A stretch of 64,000 nucleotides of DNA from JAGPUQ01 sp963708735 (GCA_963708735.1 CAVPTW010000005.1:298496-362495), one strand, 5' to 3'; shown: positions 25,734 through 35,613, counted from the stretch's first letter. Numbers and translations are program-made. The notes: generated by a model not told the origin, from the sequence alone.

Positions 25734-26816
25734 TCAGTCGGCGAGGGCCGCGAGCTGCTCGGTGCGGTATTCGTTGATCAGCGGCTCGATCACCGCATCG
25801 AGGGCGCCGTCGAGCACGCTGTCGAGCTGGTAAATGGTCAGATTGATGCGGTGGTCGGTGACCCGCCCCTGGGGATAGTTGTAGGTGCGAATGCGCTCGG
25901 AGCGATCGCCGCTGCCCACCAGGCCGCGGCGCAGTTCGGCCTGCTCGCGCGCCTGGCGGTCCTGCATCCCGGCCAGGATGCGCGCTTGCAGCAGCGCCAT
26001 CGCCTTGGCGCGGTTCTTGTGCTGCGAGCGCTCGTCCTGGCATTCCACCACGGTCCCGGTGGGCAGGTGGGTGATGCGCACGGCGGAATCCGTGACGTTG
26101 ACATGCTGACCGCCCGCGCCCGAGGAGCGGAACGTATCGACGCGCAGATCGGCGGGATTGATCACCACGCCATCGATTTCGGCCACTTCGGGCATGACGG
26201 CGAGGGTGCAGGCGGACGTGTGGATGCGACCCTGGGATTCCGTCGCCGGTACACGCTGCACGCGGTGCACGCCGGATTCGAACTTGAGGCGCGAGTAGGC
26301 GCCGGCGCCGACGATGCGGCTGATGATCTCCTTGTAGCCGCCGTGCTCGCCGGGGCGCTGGCTGATGACTTCCATGCGCCAGCCGCGGGATTCGGCGTAG
26401 CGGAAGTACATGCGGAACAGGTCGCCGGCAAAAATCGCCGCCTCGTCGCCGCCGGTGCCGGCGCGGATTTCGAGAAATACATTGGCGTCGTCGCTGGGAT
26501 CCCTGGGCAACAACAGCAACTGCAATTCCGCTTCCAGCTGGCCGCGCTCGGCCTCCGCCGCCGCCAGATCGTCCTGCGCGAGCGCGCGCAGCTCGGGGTC
26601 GGCATCGCGCAGCAGTTCCGCGGACGCGGCGCTGTCGGCCACCACCTTGCGGTAGCGCTGGTAGGTGACGGCGATGGCCTCGAGTTCGGCGTATTCCCGG
26701 GACAGCGCGCGAAAGCGATCCTGGTCCGCGATCACGTCGGCAGAGCCGAGCAGATGCCCGACCTCTTCATGGCGCTCGACGAGCTGGTCCAGCTTGGCGC
26801 GCAGTGAGGCTTTCAT
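25734..26816 (-). CDS. prfA: Peptide chain release factor 1
   Basis: RF1 recognises UAA and UAG and triggers peptide release. The 360-aa protein carries the P-A-T tripeptide anticodon (190-192 in RVPATESQGRIHTSA) and the GGQ motif at 235-237 (SSGAGGQHVN). ATG 26816 gives the family N-terminus MKASLRAKL; the upstream extension is not conserved. It lies between hemA and prmC on one strand, as in many gammaproteobacteria. Confidence 0.96.
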   Translation of the reverse strand: MKASLRAKLDQLVERHEEVGHLLGSADVIADQDRFRALSREYAELEAIAVTYQRYRKVVADSAASAELLRDADPELRALAQDDLAAAEAERGQLEAELQLLLLPRDPSDDANVFLEIRAGTGGDEAAIFAGDLFRMYFRYAESRGWRMEVISQRPGEHGGYKEIISRIVGAGAYSRLKFESGVHRVQRVPATESQGRIHTSACTLAVMPEVAEIDGVVINPADLRVDTFRSSGAGGQHVNVTDSAVRITHLPTGTVVECQDERSQHKNRAKAMALLQARILAGMQDRQAREQAELRRGLVGSGDRSERIRTYNYPQGRVTDHRINLTIYQLDSVLDGALDAVIEPLINEYRTEQLAALAD

Positions 26817-26868
26817 TGGAGCTCCAGAGTGACGGCTACTTTCCTTCGGGGCCGGGTTGCACCGGGGA

Positions 26869-28137
26869 TCAGGTTGCGCCCGGGGTTGAATCATCGTGGT
26901 CGAACAGCTTCTGGAGCCAGCGCAGTGGTTCCTCGCTGCCTTCCTCCCCGACCCGTTTCAGTTGCTCGGTGGGACGGTGCAGCAGCTTGTTGGTGAGTCC
27001 GTGCGCCAGTTGGCGCACCACGACATCGGCGGACTGCCCGGACTCCAGCGCGCGCAGCGCCTTGTCGAGCTCGGCATCCCGGAGTGTCGCGGCGCTGTCG
27101 CGAAAGGCGCGGATGGTGCCCACCGCATCGCGCGCCAGTTGCCGGCGCTGCCAGCGCGAAACTTCGGAATCGACAATCTCCGCGGCGGCAACGGCGGCGT
27201 CTTCGCGGGCACGGCGGCCCTCGTCGATCACATCGCGGAGATCATCCACTGTGTAGAGATAAACATCATCGAGCTGGTCGACCTCGGGCTCGATGTCCCG
27301 GGGCACGGCGATGTCCACCATCAGCATGGGCCGGTGCCGGCGGCGCTTGAGCGCCGATTCCACCGCGCCCTTGCCCAGCACCGGCAACTGGCTGGCGGTG
27401 GATGAAATCACCACGTCGGCCTTGTGCAGGTGCTCGGGAAGATCGGCGAGCAGGATGGCATTGGCGCCGTAACGCGCCGCGACTTCCGCCGCCCGCTCCA
27501 GGGTCCGGTTTGCACAGGTGAGTCCCGCCACCCCGGCATCGTGCAAATGGCGCGCAACCAGTTCGATGGTATCGCCGGCACCGATCAACAGGGCGCGCAC
27601 ACCGTCCAGCCGCCCGAAGATCTGCCGGGCGAGCCCGACCGCCGCATAGGCGACCGAGACGGGATTGGCGCCGATGGCAGTCTCGGCACGCACCCGCTTG
27701 GCAGCGGCGAACACCGCCTGAAACACCGGTTCCAGTACCGTCGACACCGTACCCGCGCCCTGCGCGACCCCATAGGCCGACTTCAGTTGACCGAGAATCT
27801 GCGGCTCCCCCAGCACCAGCGAGTCCAGGCCGCTGGCCACCCGCATCAGGTGTCGCACCGCATCCGCATCGCGATGGACGTAACAACCGCCGGCGAGTTC
27901 CTCCGGCGCCACTCCGTGAACGGTCGCCAGCCAGTCGCACAGTGCGTCCAAACCGGCATCGCCGGCGGCATAGATTTCGGTGCGATTGCAGGTCGAGAGA
28001 ATGGCCACTTCCCCCAGCCCCAGCTCCCGTCGCGCGCGGTGGAGATGGTCCGCGACGGCCTCGGGCGCAAATGCCACGCGCTCGCGCAATACCACCGGTG
28101 CAGTGTCGTGGTTCAGGCCAAACGCCAGAATCGTCAT
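26869..28137 (-). CDS. hemA: Glutamyl-tRNA reductase
   Basis: HemA reduces glutamyl-tRNA to glutamate-1-semialdehyde, the first committed step of C5-pathway tetrapyrrole synthesis. In the 422-aa protein ILSTCNRTEIY holds the catalytic Cys50, SGLDSLVLGEPQILGQ and ALLIGAGDTIELVARHL the NADPH domain, and the C-terminal dimerisation helices end at LQKLFDHD. First gene of hemA-prfA-prmC and divergent from the TPR lipoprotein-lolB-ispE unit. Confidence 0.96.
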   Translation of the reverse strand: MTILAFGLNHDTAPVVLRERVAFAPEAVADHLHRARRELGLGEVAILSTCNRTEIYAAGDAGLDALCDWLATVHGVAPEELAGGCYVHRDADAVRHLMRVASGLDSLVLGEPQILGQLKSAYGVAQGAGTVSTVLEPVFQAVFAAAKRVRAETAIGANPVSVAYAAVGLARQIFGRLDGVRALLIGAGDTIELVARHLHDAGVAGLTCANRTLERAAEVAARYGANAILLADLPEHLHKADVVISSTASQLPVLGKGAVESALKRRRHRPMLMVDIAVPRDIEPEVDQLDDVYLYTVDDLRDVIDEGRRAREDAAVAAAEIVDSEVSRWQRRQLARDAVGTIRAFRDSAATLRDAELDKALRALESGQSADVVVRQLAHGLTNKLLHRPTEQLKRVGEEGSEEPLRWLQKLFDHDDSTPGAT

Positions 28138-28296
28138 GTCCGCCGGCTAAGCGTTGGCAATGCTAGCGACTGCGTGAAAGCACAGGCCAGATCGCACGGA
28201 ACGTCGGCACACTGCACCGTGAAACCATTGCCACCGGAAATTTGTCATAAGGGTTGTTGCTACAATAGCGATCGTTTGTGAGGACTTCCATCCACC

Positions 28297-30042
28297 GTGA
28301 TTCGCGCGATTAGCCTGCTGGTCGGTCTTTGTGTCGTCCTGGTGTCTGCGTGCGCCGGAAACCTGAACTCGCACCCGACGGACGCCGCAGGCGACGACCC
28401 CGGCTCGGCCCAGGAATCCCCTGCTGGCGACGAGGAACAGGATTATCCCGTTCAGGCCTTCCCGACACAAACGCTGTACACCTTGCTCGCGGCCGAAACC
28501 GCCGGCCTGCGCGGCGATCTCCCTTTCGCACTGCGCAACTATGTAGAACAAGCCCGGATTACCGGCGATCCCGGCGTGATTGCGCGCGCGGTTCAGATTG
28601 CCCAGTACGCTGGCGACGAAGCCGTGCTCGGCGAGCTCGGTCTGCTGTGGGCGGATCGCGAGCCCGACAACGTCCAGGCCCGGGAGCTGGCCCTGTTCAC
28701 CCTGTTGCGTCAGGGCAAGGCCCAGGACGCCTTGGTGCACGCGCGATTTTTGCTGGAAAATGGAGACGGGCAGCCGCTGCGGCAGCTGGCGGCCCAGGCG
28801 GCGAGTTTGCCGGCCGACCAGCACGCAGCACTACTGGCTGATTACCGGGATCTGGCGCACAGCCATCCGGATGACGTCGACCTGCTGTTTGGCCAGGCGC
28901 TGCTCCTGTGGCAGGCCGGGCAACTCCTGGAAGCACTCGCGCTCAGTGCTCGACTCATCAAGTTGCAGCCCGACGAGCCGGCCGACCAACTGCTCCACGC
29001 GCAGCTGCTGGACGAGACCGGCAGCAAGGAGAAGGCGCTCGCGCAACTGGAGCAGGCGGTGCGCGACCATCCCGAAAATCCCGGCCTGAGCCGCGCCTAT
29101 GTGCGGATGCTGTTCAGCCGTCACGATACGGCGTTCGCCATCGAGAAGCTGGAGCAACTTTCGCGCATCAATCCCGACGACAACAGCCTGCACTTTGGTC
29201 TGGCGCTCGCCTACCGGGATTCAGGCCTTCCGGAAAAATCCCGCACTGAACTGGAATTGCTGGTGCGTGATCCCGAACTGCGCAATGACGCGCATTTTTA
29301 CCTCGGCCAATTGGCCGAGATCGCCGGCGATACCACACACGCGATCGGGCACTACCGACAAGCACAGGGCATGGCCTTGCTGCCGGCGACCGCCCGCCTC
29401 ACCAATCTGCTGGCACAGCAGGGCAAGCTCACTGCCGCGCGACTGTATCTCCAGGAATTGCGCTCCCGGCATCGGGAACAGGCCCCCGAGCTGTTTCAGA
29501 TCGAGTCGGAACTACTGATGCGCGAGCACTACTACAGCTCGGCGCAGGATCTGCTGACCGAGGGTCTGGAGGCGTTTCCCGGCGACATCAATCTGCTCTA
29601 TGCGCGCTCGCTGGCCAGTGAAAAAATGGGCGACATCGCCGCCGTCGAACGGGATCTGCGCGCCATCCTGGACAAGGACAGCGATAATGCCGCTGCCTTG
29701 AACGCACTGGGCTATTCGCTCGCCAACCACAGTACCCGCTACGAGGAAGCCCAGAGCCTGATCGAGCGTGCGCTGGCGCTGCAACCCAACGACGCCTCCA
29801 TCATCGACAGTCTGGGCTGGGTGCTCTACCGCCGCGGCCAGCCTGACGCCGCGCTGGCGCAGTTGCGCCGCGCCGCCGCCTTGCTCACCGATCCGGAGGT
29901 GGCGGCCCACCTCGGCGAAGTCCTGTGGAGCACGGGCGACTCTGAACAGGCACGGGCAGTCTGGCGCGAGGCCTTGCAGCAACACCCCGACGATCCGCTC
30001 ATCAAGGCAACCCTTGAGCGCCTGAACGCAGGTCCGCTGTGA
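28297..30042 (+). CDS. TPR-repeat outer-membrane lipoprotein
   Basis: A 581-aa protein with an N-terminal lipoprotein signal (lipobox VSAC, Cys19) followed by many tetratricopeptide repeats, e.g. around DDNSLHFGLALAYRDSGL and NAAALNALGYSLANHSTRYEEA with IIDSLGWVLYRRGQ. Such proteins are commonly encoded just before lolB in gammaproteobacteria and may help outer-membrane assembly, but the role is not proven. Start is GTG 28297 with GAGG upstream; TACAAT at 28261 is a possible -10 box. Its stop overlaps the lolB start (GTGA). Confidence 0.85.
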   Translation: MIRAISLLVGLCVVLVSACAGNLNSHPTDAAGDDPGSAQESPAGDEEQDYPVQAFPTQTLYTLLAAETAGLRGDLPFALRNYVEQARITGDPGVIARAVQIAQYAGDEAVLGELGLLWADREPDNVQARELALFTLLRQGKAQDALVHARFLLENGDGQPLRQLAAQAASLPADQHAALLADYRDLAHSHPDDVDLLFGQALLLWQAGQLLEALALSARLIKLQPDEPADQLLHAQLLDETGSKEKALAQLEQAVRDHPENPGLSRAYVRMLFSRHDTAFAIEKLEQLSRINPDDNSLHFGLALAYRDSGLPEKSRTELELLVRDPELRNDAHFYLGQLAEIAGDTTHAIGHYRQAQGMALLPATARLTNLLAQQGKLTAARLYLQELRSRHREQAPELFQIESELLMREHYYSSAQDLLTEGLEAFPGDINLLYARSLASEKMGDIAAVERDLRAILDKDSDNAAALNALGYSLANHSTRYEEAQSLIERALALQPNDASIIDSLGWVLYRRGQPDAALAQLRRAAALLTDPEVAAHLGEVLWSTGDSEQARAVWREALQQHPDDPLIKATLERLNAGPL

Positions 30043-30638
30043 ACACCCGCCGTGTCGCGCTGGCGCTCGGTCTGGCGCTGGCACTCCTCGGCGGCTGCGC
30101 TACTGCTCCGCCCCGCGCACCCCAGGCCTGGAGCGCCCACCGCGACGCGATGGCGGCCATCGACTCTTGGCACCTCGATGGCAAGTTGGGCTATAGCGGC
30201 CGGGGCGACAGCGGATCCGCCACCCTGACGTGGATACAGCAGGGAGCTTCGCTCCAGGCGACGCTGAGCGGCCCGTTTGGTGCCGGAACCGCACGTATCG
30301 AGGCAGGTCCCGACGGCGCCGTGCTGCGTCAGCCCGGGACGCCCGAACGGCGCGCCGCCTCGACGGAAGAGCTCAGCCAGCAGTTGTTCGGCTGGACCTT
30401 GCCCGCCGCGCGCCTGCGCGACTGGGTGCGCGGCATTCCCTACCGCGGCACTCCCGTGCAACGGCTCGACGTCGATACCGGCGGTTTGCTGCGCGGACTC
30501 GAGCAGGACGGCTGGACGCTGGCATTCGATGACTACAGTGAAACCGCCGCGGGCCTGCTGCCGAAGCGGATCGAAGCCAACAGCGGAGGTTTGCATATCC
30601 GGCTGGTGATCAAGCAGTGGCGTTTCACGACACCCTGA
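30039..30638 (+). CDS. lolB: Outer-membrane lipoprotein localisation protein LolB
   Basis: LolB receives lipoproteins from LolA and inserts them in the outer membrane. The 199-aa protein has a lipobox LGGC (Cys20), WHLDGKLGYSGRGDSG, ATLSGPFGAGTARIE and WVRGIPYRGTP, all typical of the half-barrel fold. GTG 30039 overlaps the preceding stop, and its own end overlaps ispE by 22 bases, so translation is probably coupled along the operon. Confidence 0.93.
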   Translation: MNTRRVALALGLALALLGGCATAPPRAPQAWSAHRDAMAAIDSWHLDGKLGYSGRGDSGSATLTWIQQGASLQATLSGPFGAGTARIEAGPDGAVLRQPGTPERRAASTEELSQQLFGWTLPAARLRDWVRGIPYRGTPVQRLDVDTGGLLRGLEQDGWTLAFDDYSETAAGLLPKRIEANSGGLHIRLVIKQWRFTTP

Positions 30639-31486
30639 CGGCGGCGGCTGCCGCACCGCTGATCCTGCCGGCGCCCGCCAAGCTCAATCTGTTCCTGCAT
30701 ATCCTGGGACGGCGACCGGACGGCTACCACCGTCTGCAAACCCTGTTTCAACTGCTGGATTACGGCGACGAACTGGAACTGAGCGCAACGCCCGACGGTG
30801 CGCTCGAAGTGGTGGTCGAGCCGACCCTTCCGGACGTGCCCATGACCGCCAACCTGGCGTATCGGGCAGCGCTGGCCCTGCGCGAGCACCGTCCCGGCCC
30901 CGAGGGTGCCCGTATCCTGATCCGCAAGCGACTCCCGCTGGGGGGTGGCCTGGGTGGCGGCAGCAGCGATGCCGCCACCGTTCTGGTGGGTCTTGACCGT
31001 CTGTGGGGACTCCACCTCGGCATGGAGGAATTGTGCGAACTCGGCCTGCGTCTGGGCGCCGACGTACCGGTATTCATCCTGGGCCGCAGCGCCTGGGGGG
31101 AAGGCATCGGCGAGCAGCTGACACCGCTCGAGCTGCCCGCCGCCTGGTATCTGGTGCTGAAGCCGGACTGCGACGTCGCTACCGCTGCGGTGTTCGCTCA
31201 TCCGCAATTGACAAGGCATACCCGCGCGATGAAAATACGCGCCTTTTCCGGGGAGGGCACGACCAACGACTGTCTGTCGGTGGTCGAGACCATGTACCCT
31301 CAGGTGCGTGAGGCACGGCTCTGGTTGGCGCGCTACGCGCCACCGCGCCTGACCGGCACCGGCGCTTGCCTGTTTGCCCGTTTCGACGATCGGGAAAGTG
31401 CCCGGGCAACGTTGGCGGAAGTTCCCGCGGCTTGGTCAGCGTTCGTGGCGCAGGGGGTTAACATTTCCCCCCTGCGACAGACCTGA
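30617..31486 (+). CDS. ispE: 4-diphosphocytidyl-2-C-methyl-D-erythritol kinase
   Basis: IspE phosphorylates CDP-methylerythritol in the MEP isoprenoid pathway. The 289-aa GHMP kinase has APAKLNLFLHILGRRPDGYH at the N-terminus, the ATP-binding PLGGGLGGGSSDAATVL, and TGTGACLFARF near the C-terminus. The GTG start at 30617 lies inside the end of lolB. tRNA-Gln and prs follow, the usual order in this group. Confidence 0.95.
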   Translation: MAFHDTLTAAAAAPLILPAPAKLNLFLHILGRRPDGYHRLQTLFQLLDYGDELELSATPDGALEVVVEPTLPDVPMTANLAYRAALALREHRPGPEGARILIRKRLPLGGGLGGGSSDAATVLVGLDRLWGLHLGMEELCELGLRLGADVPVFILGRSAWGEGIGEQLTPLELPAAWYLVLKPDCDVATAAVFAHPQLTRHTRAMKIRAFSGEGTTNDCLSVVETMYPQVREARLWLARYAPPRLTGTGACLFARFDDRESARATLAEVPAAWSAFVAQGVNISPLRQT

Positions 31487-31518
31487 CCGCCGGTTGTAGA
31501 GCAAACGACACAGGTTTT

Positions 31519-31594
31519 TGGGGCGTCGCCAAGCGGCCAAGGCAGCGGGTTTTGATCCCGCCATTCGGAGGTTCGAGTCCTCCCGCCCCAGCCA
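31519..31594 (+). tRNA. tRNA-Gln(UUG)
   Basis: 76 bases that fold as a complete tRNA. The acceptor stem TGGGGCG/CGCCCCA is fully paired, the anticodon loop TTTTGAT carries TTG, the T-arm contains GGTTCGAGTCC, and CCA is encoded at 31592-31594. It reads CAA codons. Located between ispE and prs and probably co-transcribed with them. Confidence 0.97.
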
Positions 31595-31641
31595 CAACCT
31601 GTCACCCCGGCGTCCGGTGACGCCGTTTCCAGGACACAGCC

Positions 31642-32583
31642 ATGGCAAACCTGATGGTATTTTCCGGGAATGGCAACCCGGAACTCGCGCGGGAAATTTC
31701 TCGCTACCTCGGTCTGCCGCTCGGCAATGCCCTGGTAGCGCAGTTTTCGGACGGCGAGATCAACATCGAGATCCGCGAAAATGTCCGCGGCCGCGACGTT
31801 TTCATCATTCAGCCCACCTGCACGCCCACCCATCGCAATCTGATGGAGCTGGTGTTCATGGTGGATGCCCTGCGCCGCGCGTCGGCCAGCCGGGTCACCG
31901 CGGTGCTGCCGTATTTCGGCTACGCCCGCCAGGACCGCCGGGTGCGCTCGGCGCGGGTTCCGATCAGCGCCCGCGTGGTCGCCGACATGATCAACAACGT
32001 CGGCGTCAGCCGGGTGCTCACCGTGGATCTCCACGCCGAGCAGATCCAGGGCTTTTTCGAATGCCCGGTGGACAATGTCTATGGCGCACCGGTGCTGGTC
32101 GCCGACATCGAGCGTCAGAATTACGACAGCCTGCTGGTGGTCTCCCCCGACATCGGCGGCGTGGTGCGTGCCCGCGCCATCGCCAAACAACTGAACACCG
32201 AACTGGCCATCATCGACAAGCGGCGTCCCGAAGCCAATCAGACCCAGGTGATGAACGTGATCGGCGAAGTCGAAGGTCGGACCTGCCTGCTGGTCGACGA
32301 CATCGTGGATACCGCGGGGACGCTGTGCAAGGCGGCCGAGGCCCTCAAAAATCACGGCGCTACCAAGGTGGTGGCCTACTGTACGCACCCGGTGCTGTCG
32401 GGGCCGGCAGTCGACAACATCAGCGGCTCCGATCTCGATGCGCTGGTGGTCACCAACAGCATTCCCTTGAGCGAACGGGCGCGCAGTTGCGCCCGGATCC
32501 GGCAGCTCTCCATCAGCGCCACGCTGGGCGAAGCCATCCGCCGGGTCAGCAACGAAGAATCCATCAGCGCGATGTTCGACTGA
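31642..32583 (+). CDS. prs: Ribose-phosphate pyrophosphokinase
   Basis: Prs makes PRPP from ribose 5-phosphate and ATP for nucleotide, histidine and tryptophan synthesis. The 313-aa protein shows FSGNGNPELAREISRYL, FSDGEINIEIRENVRG, YFGYARQDRRVRSARVPI, DLHAEQIQGFF and the PRPP-binding loop CLLVDDIVDTAGTL. All catalytic segments are present. Confidence 0.97.
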   Translation: MANLMVFSGNGNPELAREISRYLGLPLGNALVAQFSDGEINIEIRENVRGRDVFIIQPTCTPTHRNLMELVFMVDALRRASASRVTAVLPYFGYARQDRRVRSARVPISARVVADMINNVGVSRVLTVDLHAEQIQGFFECPVDNVYGAPVLVADIERQNYDSLLVVSPDIGGVVRARAIAKQLNTELAIIDKRRPEANQTQVMNVIGEVEGRTCLLVDDIVDTAGTLCKAAEALKNHGATKVVAYCTHPVLSGPAVDNISGSDLDALVVTNSIPLSERARSCARIRQLSISATLGEAIRRVSNEESISAMFD

Positions 32584-32682
32584 ACACGCCGGATAACCGC
32601 CCGCAAGGGCATCACAGCCAAACCCGCCGATCGCCTCGGTCGCAACAGGCCACGGCGGGATTCACTAACTGGAGCAACGGCA

Positions 32683-33300
32683 ATGACTGATTTCGTTCTC
32701 AATGCTCGTGTGCGAACCGACAAGGGGAAAGGTGCGAGCCGCCGCCTGCGTCGGCTCGCGGAAGAAGTGCCCGCCATCGTCTACGGCGAGGGCGGCGAAC
32801 CCGAAGCGATCGTGCTGACCCAGCGCGAACTGGCCCGGGCGCTGGAAAGCGAGGCGTTTTATTCGCACATCATTTCACTGCGGATCGACTCCAGGACCCA
32901 GGACGTCATCCTGAAGGATGTCCAGCGCCATCCGGCGCGACCCCTCGTCCTCCATGCGGATTTTCTGCGGGTCAGCAAAACCCACAAGATCACCACGCGG
33001 GTACCGCTGCATTTCATCAACGAAGACCGTTGCGAAGCAGTGAAGCAGCAGGGCGGCGTGGTGCAGCACAATCTGGTGGATCTGGAAATCCTGTGCCTGC
33101 CCGGCGATCTGCCCGAATACATCGCGGTGGATATGTCCACCATGGTGATGGGCCAGATTCTGCACATTTCCGATCTGGTGCTGCCCGCGGGCGTGGACAG
33201 CGTGGCCCTGGCCCATGGCGCCGACCACGATCTGCCGGTGGTGGCGATCCATCGACCCAAGGTCAAGGGTGGCGACAGCGAGGTCGTCGCCGAGGAGTGA
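32683..33300 (+). CDS. rplY: 50S ribosomal protein L25 (CTC type)
   Basis: A 205-aa long-form L25. The N-terminal 5S-rRNA-binding domain (RTDKGKGASRRLRRL, VPAIVYGEG) is followed by the C-terminal beta domain (VPLHFINEDRCEAVK, VDLEILCLPGDLPEYI). It binds 5S rRNA in the central protuberance. GGAGCAACGGCA precedes the start. The prs-rplY-pth-ychF order is the common gammaproteobacterial one. Confidence 0.95.
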   Translation: MTDFVLNARVRTDKGKGASRRLRRLAEEVPAIVYGEGGEPEAIVLTQRELARALESEAFYSHIISLRIDSRTQDVILKDVQRHPARPLVLHADFLRVSKTHKITTRVPLHFINEDRCEAVKQQGGVVQHNLVDLEILCLPGDLPEYIAVDMSTMVMGQILHISDLVLPAGVDSVALAHGADHDLPVVAIHRPKVKGGDSEVVAEE

Positions 33301-33315
33301 TCCCGGCCGGCATCC

Positions 33316-33891
33316 GTGACCACCGGCATCCGCCTGATCGTAGGGCTGGGCAATCCGGGCGCCGCCTACCACCGCACCCGCCACAACGCCGGTGCCGATC
33401 TGGTACAGGCGCTGGCCCAGAGGTTCGGCGTGGCGCTGCGCCACGAAGCGCGCTTTCACGGCAGTGTGGCGCGCGTTCCCCCCGAGTTACGCCTGCTGGT
33501 GCCCGACACCTTCATGAACCTCAGTGGTCAGGCGGTGGTGGCGCTGTTGCAGTTCTACCAGATCGCGCCGGACAGCATGCTGGTGGTCCACGACGACCTG
33601 GATCTCCCGCCGGGAACGGCACGGCTCAAACTGGGCGGCGGTCACGGCGGCCACAACGGGCTGCGCGACATCATGGCCAGGCTCGGCGAGCGCCGCGATT
33701 TCGCGCGCCTGCGCATCGGCATCGGCCATCCCGGACCGGGTGCCGATGTGGTGGGTTATGTATTGCGCAAGCCGCCGCCAGCGGAGCGGGAGCTGATCGA
33801 CAGCACCTTCGCGCGTGCGGCCGACATCATCCCTGATCTGGTTGGCGGGGATTTCAGTCGTGCCATGCAGCGTCTGCACACAACCAACTAA
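33316..33891 (+). CDS. pth: Peptidyl-tRNA hydrolase
   Basis: Pth recycles peptidyl-tRNA dropped from ribosomes. The 191-aa protein shows IVGLGNPGAAYHRTRHNAG with Asn13 and catalytic His23, FMNLSGQAV, VVHDDLDLPPG and GGGHGGHNGLRDI. Translation begins at GTG 33316, 15 bases after rplY. Confidence 0.96.
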   Translation: MTTGIRLIVGLGNPGAAYHRTRHNAGADLVQALAQRFGVALRHEARFHGSVARVPPELRLLVPDTFMNLSGQAVVALLQFYQIAPDSMLVVHDDLDLPPGTARLKLGGGHGGHNGLRDIMARLGERRDFARLRIGIGHPGPGADVVGYVLRKPPPAERELIDSTFARAADIIPDLVGGDFSRAMQRLHTTN

Positions 33892-33918
33892 CTTTCAATT
33901 TGCGACGGAGGCCGGTTC

Positions 33919-35010
33919 GTGGGCTTTAAATGCGGCATTGTCGGTCTCCCGAACGTGGGCAAATCCACGCTCTTCAACGCGCTCACCAAAGCGGGTATCG
34001 GCGCCGAGAATTTTCCCTTCTGCACCATCGAGCCCAACACCGGCATAGTGCCGGTGCCGGATCTGCGCCTGGATGCGCTCGCGGCCATCGTCAAACCCCA
34101 GCGGGTGATCCCGACCACCATGGAGTTTGTCGATATCGCCGGGCTGGTGGCTGGCGCCTCCAAGGGTGAAGGCCTCGGCAACCAGTTTCTGGCCACGATC
34201 CGGGAAACCGATGCGATCGCCCATGTCGTGCGGTGCTTCGAGGACAGCAATGTCATTCATGTGGCCAACAAGGTCGATCCGGCGGCGGATATCGAAGTCA
34301 TCAATACCGAACTGGCGCTCGCGGACCTCGAAACCGTCGATCGCGCGCTGCAACGCGCGGCCAAGGCCGCCCGCAGTGGCGACAAGAACGCGACCGCTCG
34401 CAAGGAACTGCTGGAACGCCTGATTTCCCATCTCGATAGCGCGCGGCCGGTCCGCAGCCTGGGGCTCGACGCCGAGGCCCTGCAGGAATTGAGCGACCTC
34501 TCCCTCCTCACGGCCAAGCCCACGCTCTATGTGGCCAACGTCAGCGAGAACGGCTTTCACGACAACCCTTATTTACAGCAGGTGGAAGCCATCGCTGCCG
34601 CCGAAGGCGCGGGGGTTGTAGCGGTGTGCAACCAGATCGAAGCCGAAATCGCCGAACTGGACGATGCGGACAAGCTGGCCTTTCTGGCCGACATCGGCCT
34701 CGAAGAACCGGGACTGAACCGGGTGATACGCGGCGGTTACCAATTGCTGCGCCTGCATACCTACTTTACCGCCGGTGTCAAAGAGGTGCGGGCCTGGACC
34801 ATTCCGGTGGGTGCCACGGCGCCCCAGGCGGCCGGCAAGATCCACAGCGATTTCGAGCGCGGCTTCATCCGGGCCGAAGTCGTGGGATATGCGGATTTTA
34901 TCGCCTATGGCGGTGAGACTGGCGCCCGGGATGCGGGGAAATGGCGCCTGGAAGGCAAGGACTATGTCGTCCAGGACGGCGACATCATCCATTTTCGGTT
35001 CAACGTGTGA
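33919..35010 (+). CDS. ychF: Redox-regulated ATPase YchF (Obg family)
   Basis: A 363-aa P-loop protein. GLPNVGKSTLFNAL is the Walker A, FVDIAGLVAGASKGEG the switch region, and the C-terminal TGS domain includes TYFTAGVKEVRAWT and DFERGFIRAEVV. YchF/OLA1 proteins hydrolyse ATP rather than GTP and bind ribosomes. GTG start at 33919. Last gene of the conserved block; mobile-element sequence begins about 230 bases downstream. Confidence 0.96.
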   Translation: MGFKCGIVGLPNVGKSTLFNALTKAGIGAENFPFCTIEPNTGIVPVPDLRLDALAAIVKPQRVIPTTMEFVDIAGLVAGASKGEGLGNQFLATIRETDAIAHVVRCFEDSNVIHVANKVDPAADIEVINTELALADLETVDRALQRAAKAARSGDKNATARKELLERLISHLDSARPVRSLGLDAEALQELSDLSLLTAKPTLYVANVSENGFHDNPYLQQVEAIAAAEGAGVVAVCNQIEAEIAELDDADKLAFLADIGLEEPGLNRVIRGGYQLLRLHTYFTAGVKEVRAWTIPVGATAPQAAGKIHSDFERGFIRAEVVGYADFIAYGGETGARDAGKWRLEGKDYVVQDGDIIHFRFNV

Positions 35011-35239
35011 TCAATGTCTGATCAACGTTTGACCGTTTCAAGAGGATCGCCCTGGACTTCCATGGCGCTCAAAATACTGAAAAATCTTTATTAATCAGTA
35101 GGTAAATTGAGATCCGAGCGGGACTTGTGCTCCAGTGAGCGCTCTCGCTGGTTGTTGCGTTCCGGAAAATCGGGGGTAGATTTAGGGGTATCTCGAACAT
35201 CTAGTGGGGGTATTTTCGTACCCCAACGTGGAGGCGCAG

Positions 35240-35594
35240 ATGCCGAAGGATCTCCTGACGGACGCAAAGCTCAGAGCGGTCAAACCTACAGAGAAGCCCT
35301 ACAAGCTCAGCGATGGGGGCGGGCTCTTCCTTCTCGTGCAGCCTTCCGGTGGCAAGCTCTGGCGCTGGAAGTACCGCATCGACGGCAAGGAGAACCTGTT
35401 CGCGATCGGCCCCTACCCCACCGTCGGATTGGCCGAGGTCAGGGCTGCGCGCGAAGCAGCGCGCCTGCTCGTCCAGCAACGCATCCATCCCGCTCACCAC
35501 CGCAAAGACATTAAGCGACGCAACGTCGAAGCGCTGGAAGAGCGCAAGCGAGCCAAAGAGAGTTCGTTCGCCAAAGTCTCGGCCGCGTACCTGG
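35240..35594 (+). pseudogene. Tyrosine integrase, N-terminal fragment (DUF4102 arm)
   Basis: From ATG 35240 the frame reads LTDAKLRAVKPTEKPYKLSD, GGLFLLVQPSGGKLWRWKY and YPTVGLAEVRAAREAAR, the arm-binding N-terminus of P4-type phage and island integrases. After about 118 codons it is cut by the inverted repeat of an IS5-family element. No catalytic domain with the Arg-His-Arg-Tyr residues is found beyond the element. Its position right after ychF suggests it once integrated an island here. A hairpin GGGGTA-TTTTCG-TACCCC lies just upstream. Confidence 0.85.
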
Positions 35595-35613
35595 CAGTTC
35601 GTTGAAATTCGCC
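35595..35613 (+). repeat. Left terminal inverted repeat of the IS5-family element
   Basis: Nineteen bases, exact reverse complement of 36990-37008. Confidence 0.88.

Noticed and set aside
28242..28266. TTGTCA and TACAAT as a promoter for the TPR lipoprotein gene
   Set aside because: The hexamers are good but only 13 bases apart, too close for a sigma-70 promoter, so only the -10 box is mentioned.
35011..35239. An attL site for the integrase
   Set aside because: No tRNA end or matching repeat to the right could be identified, so no attachment site is claimed.
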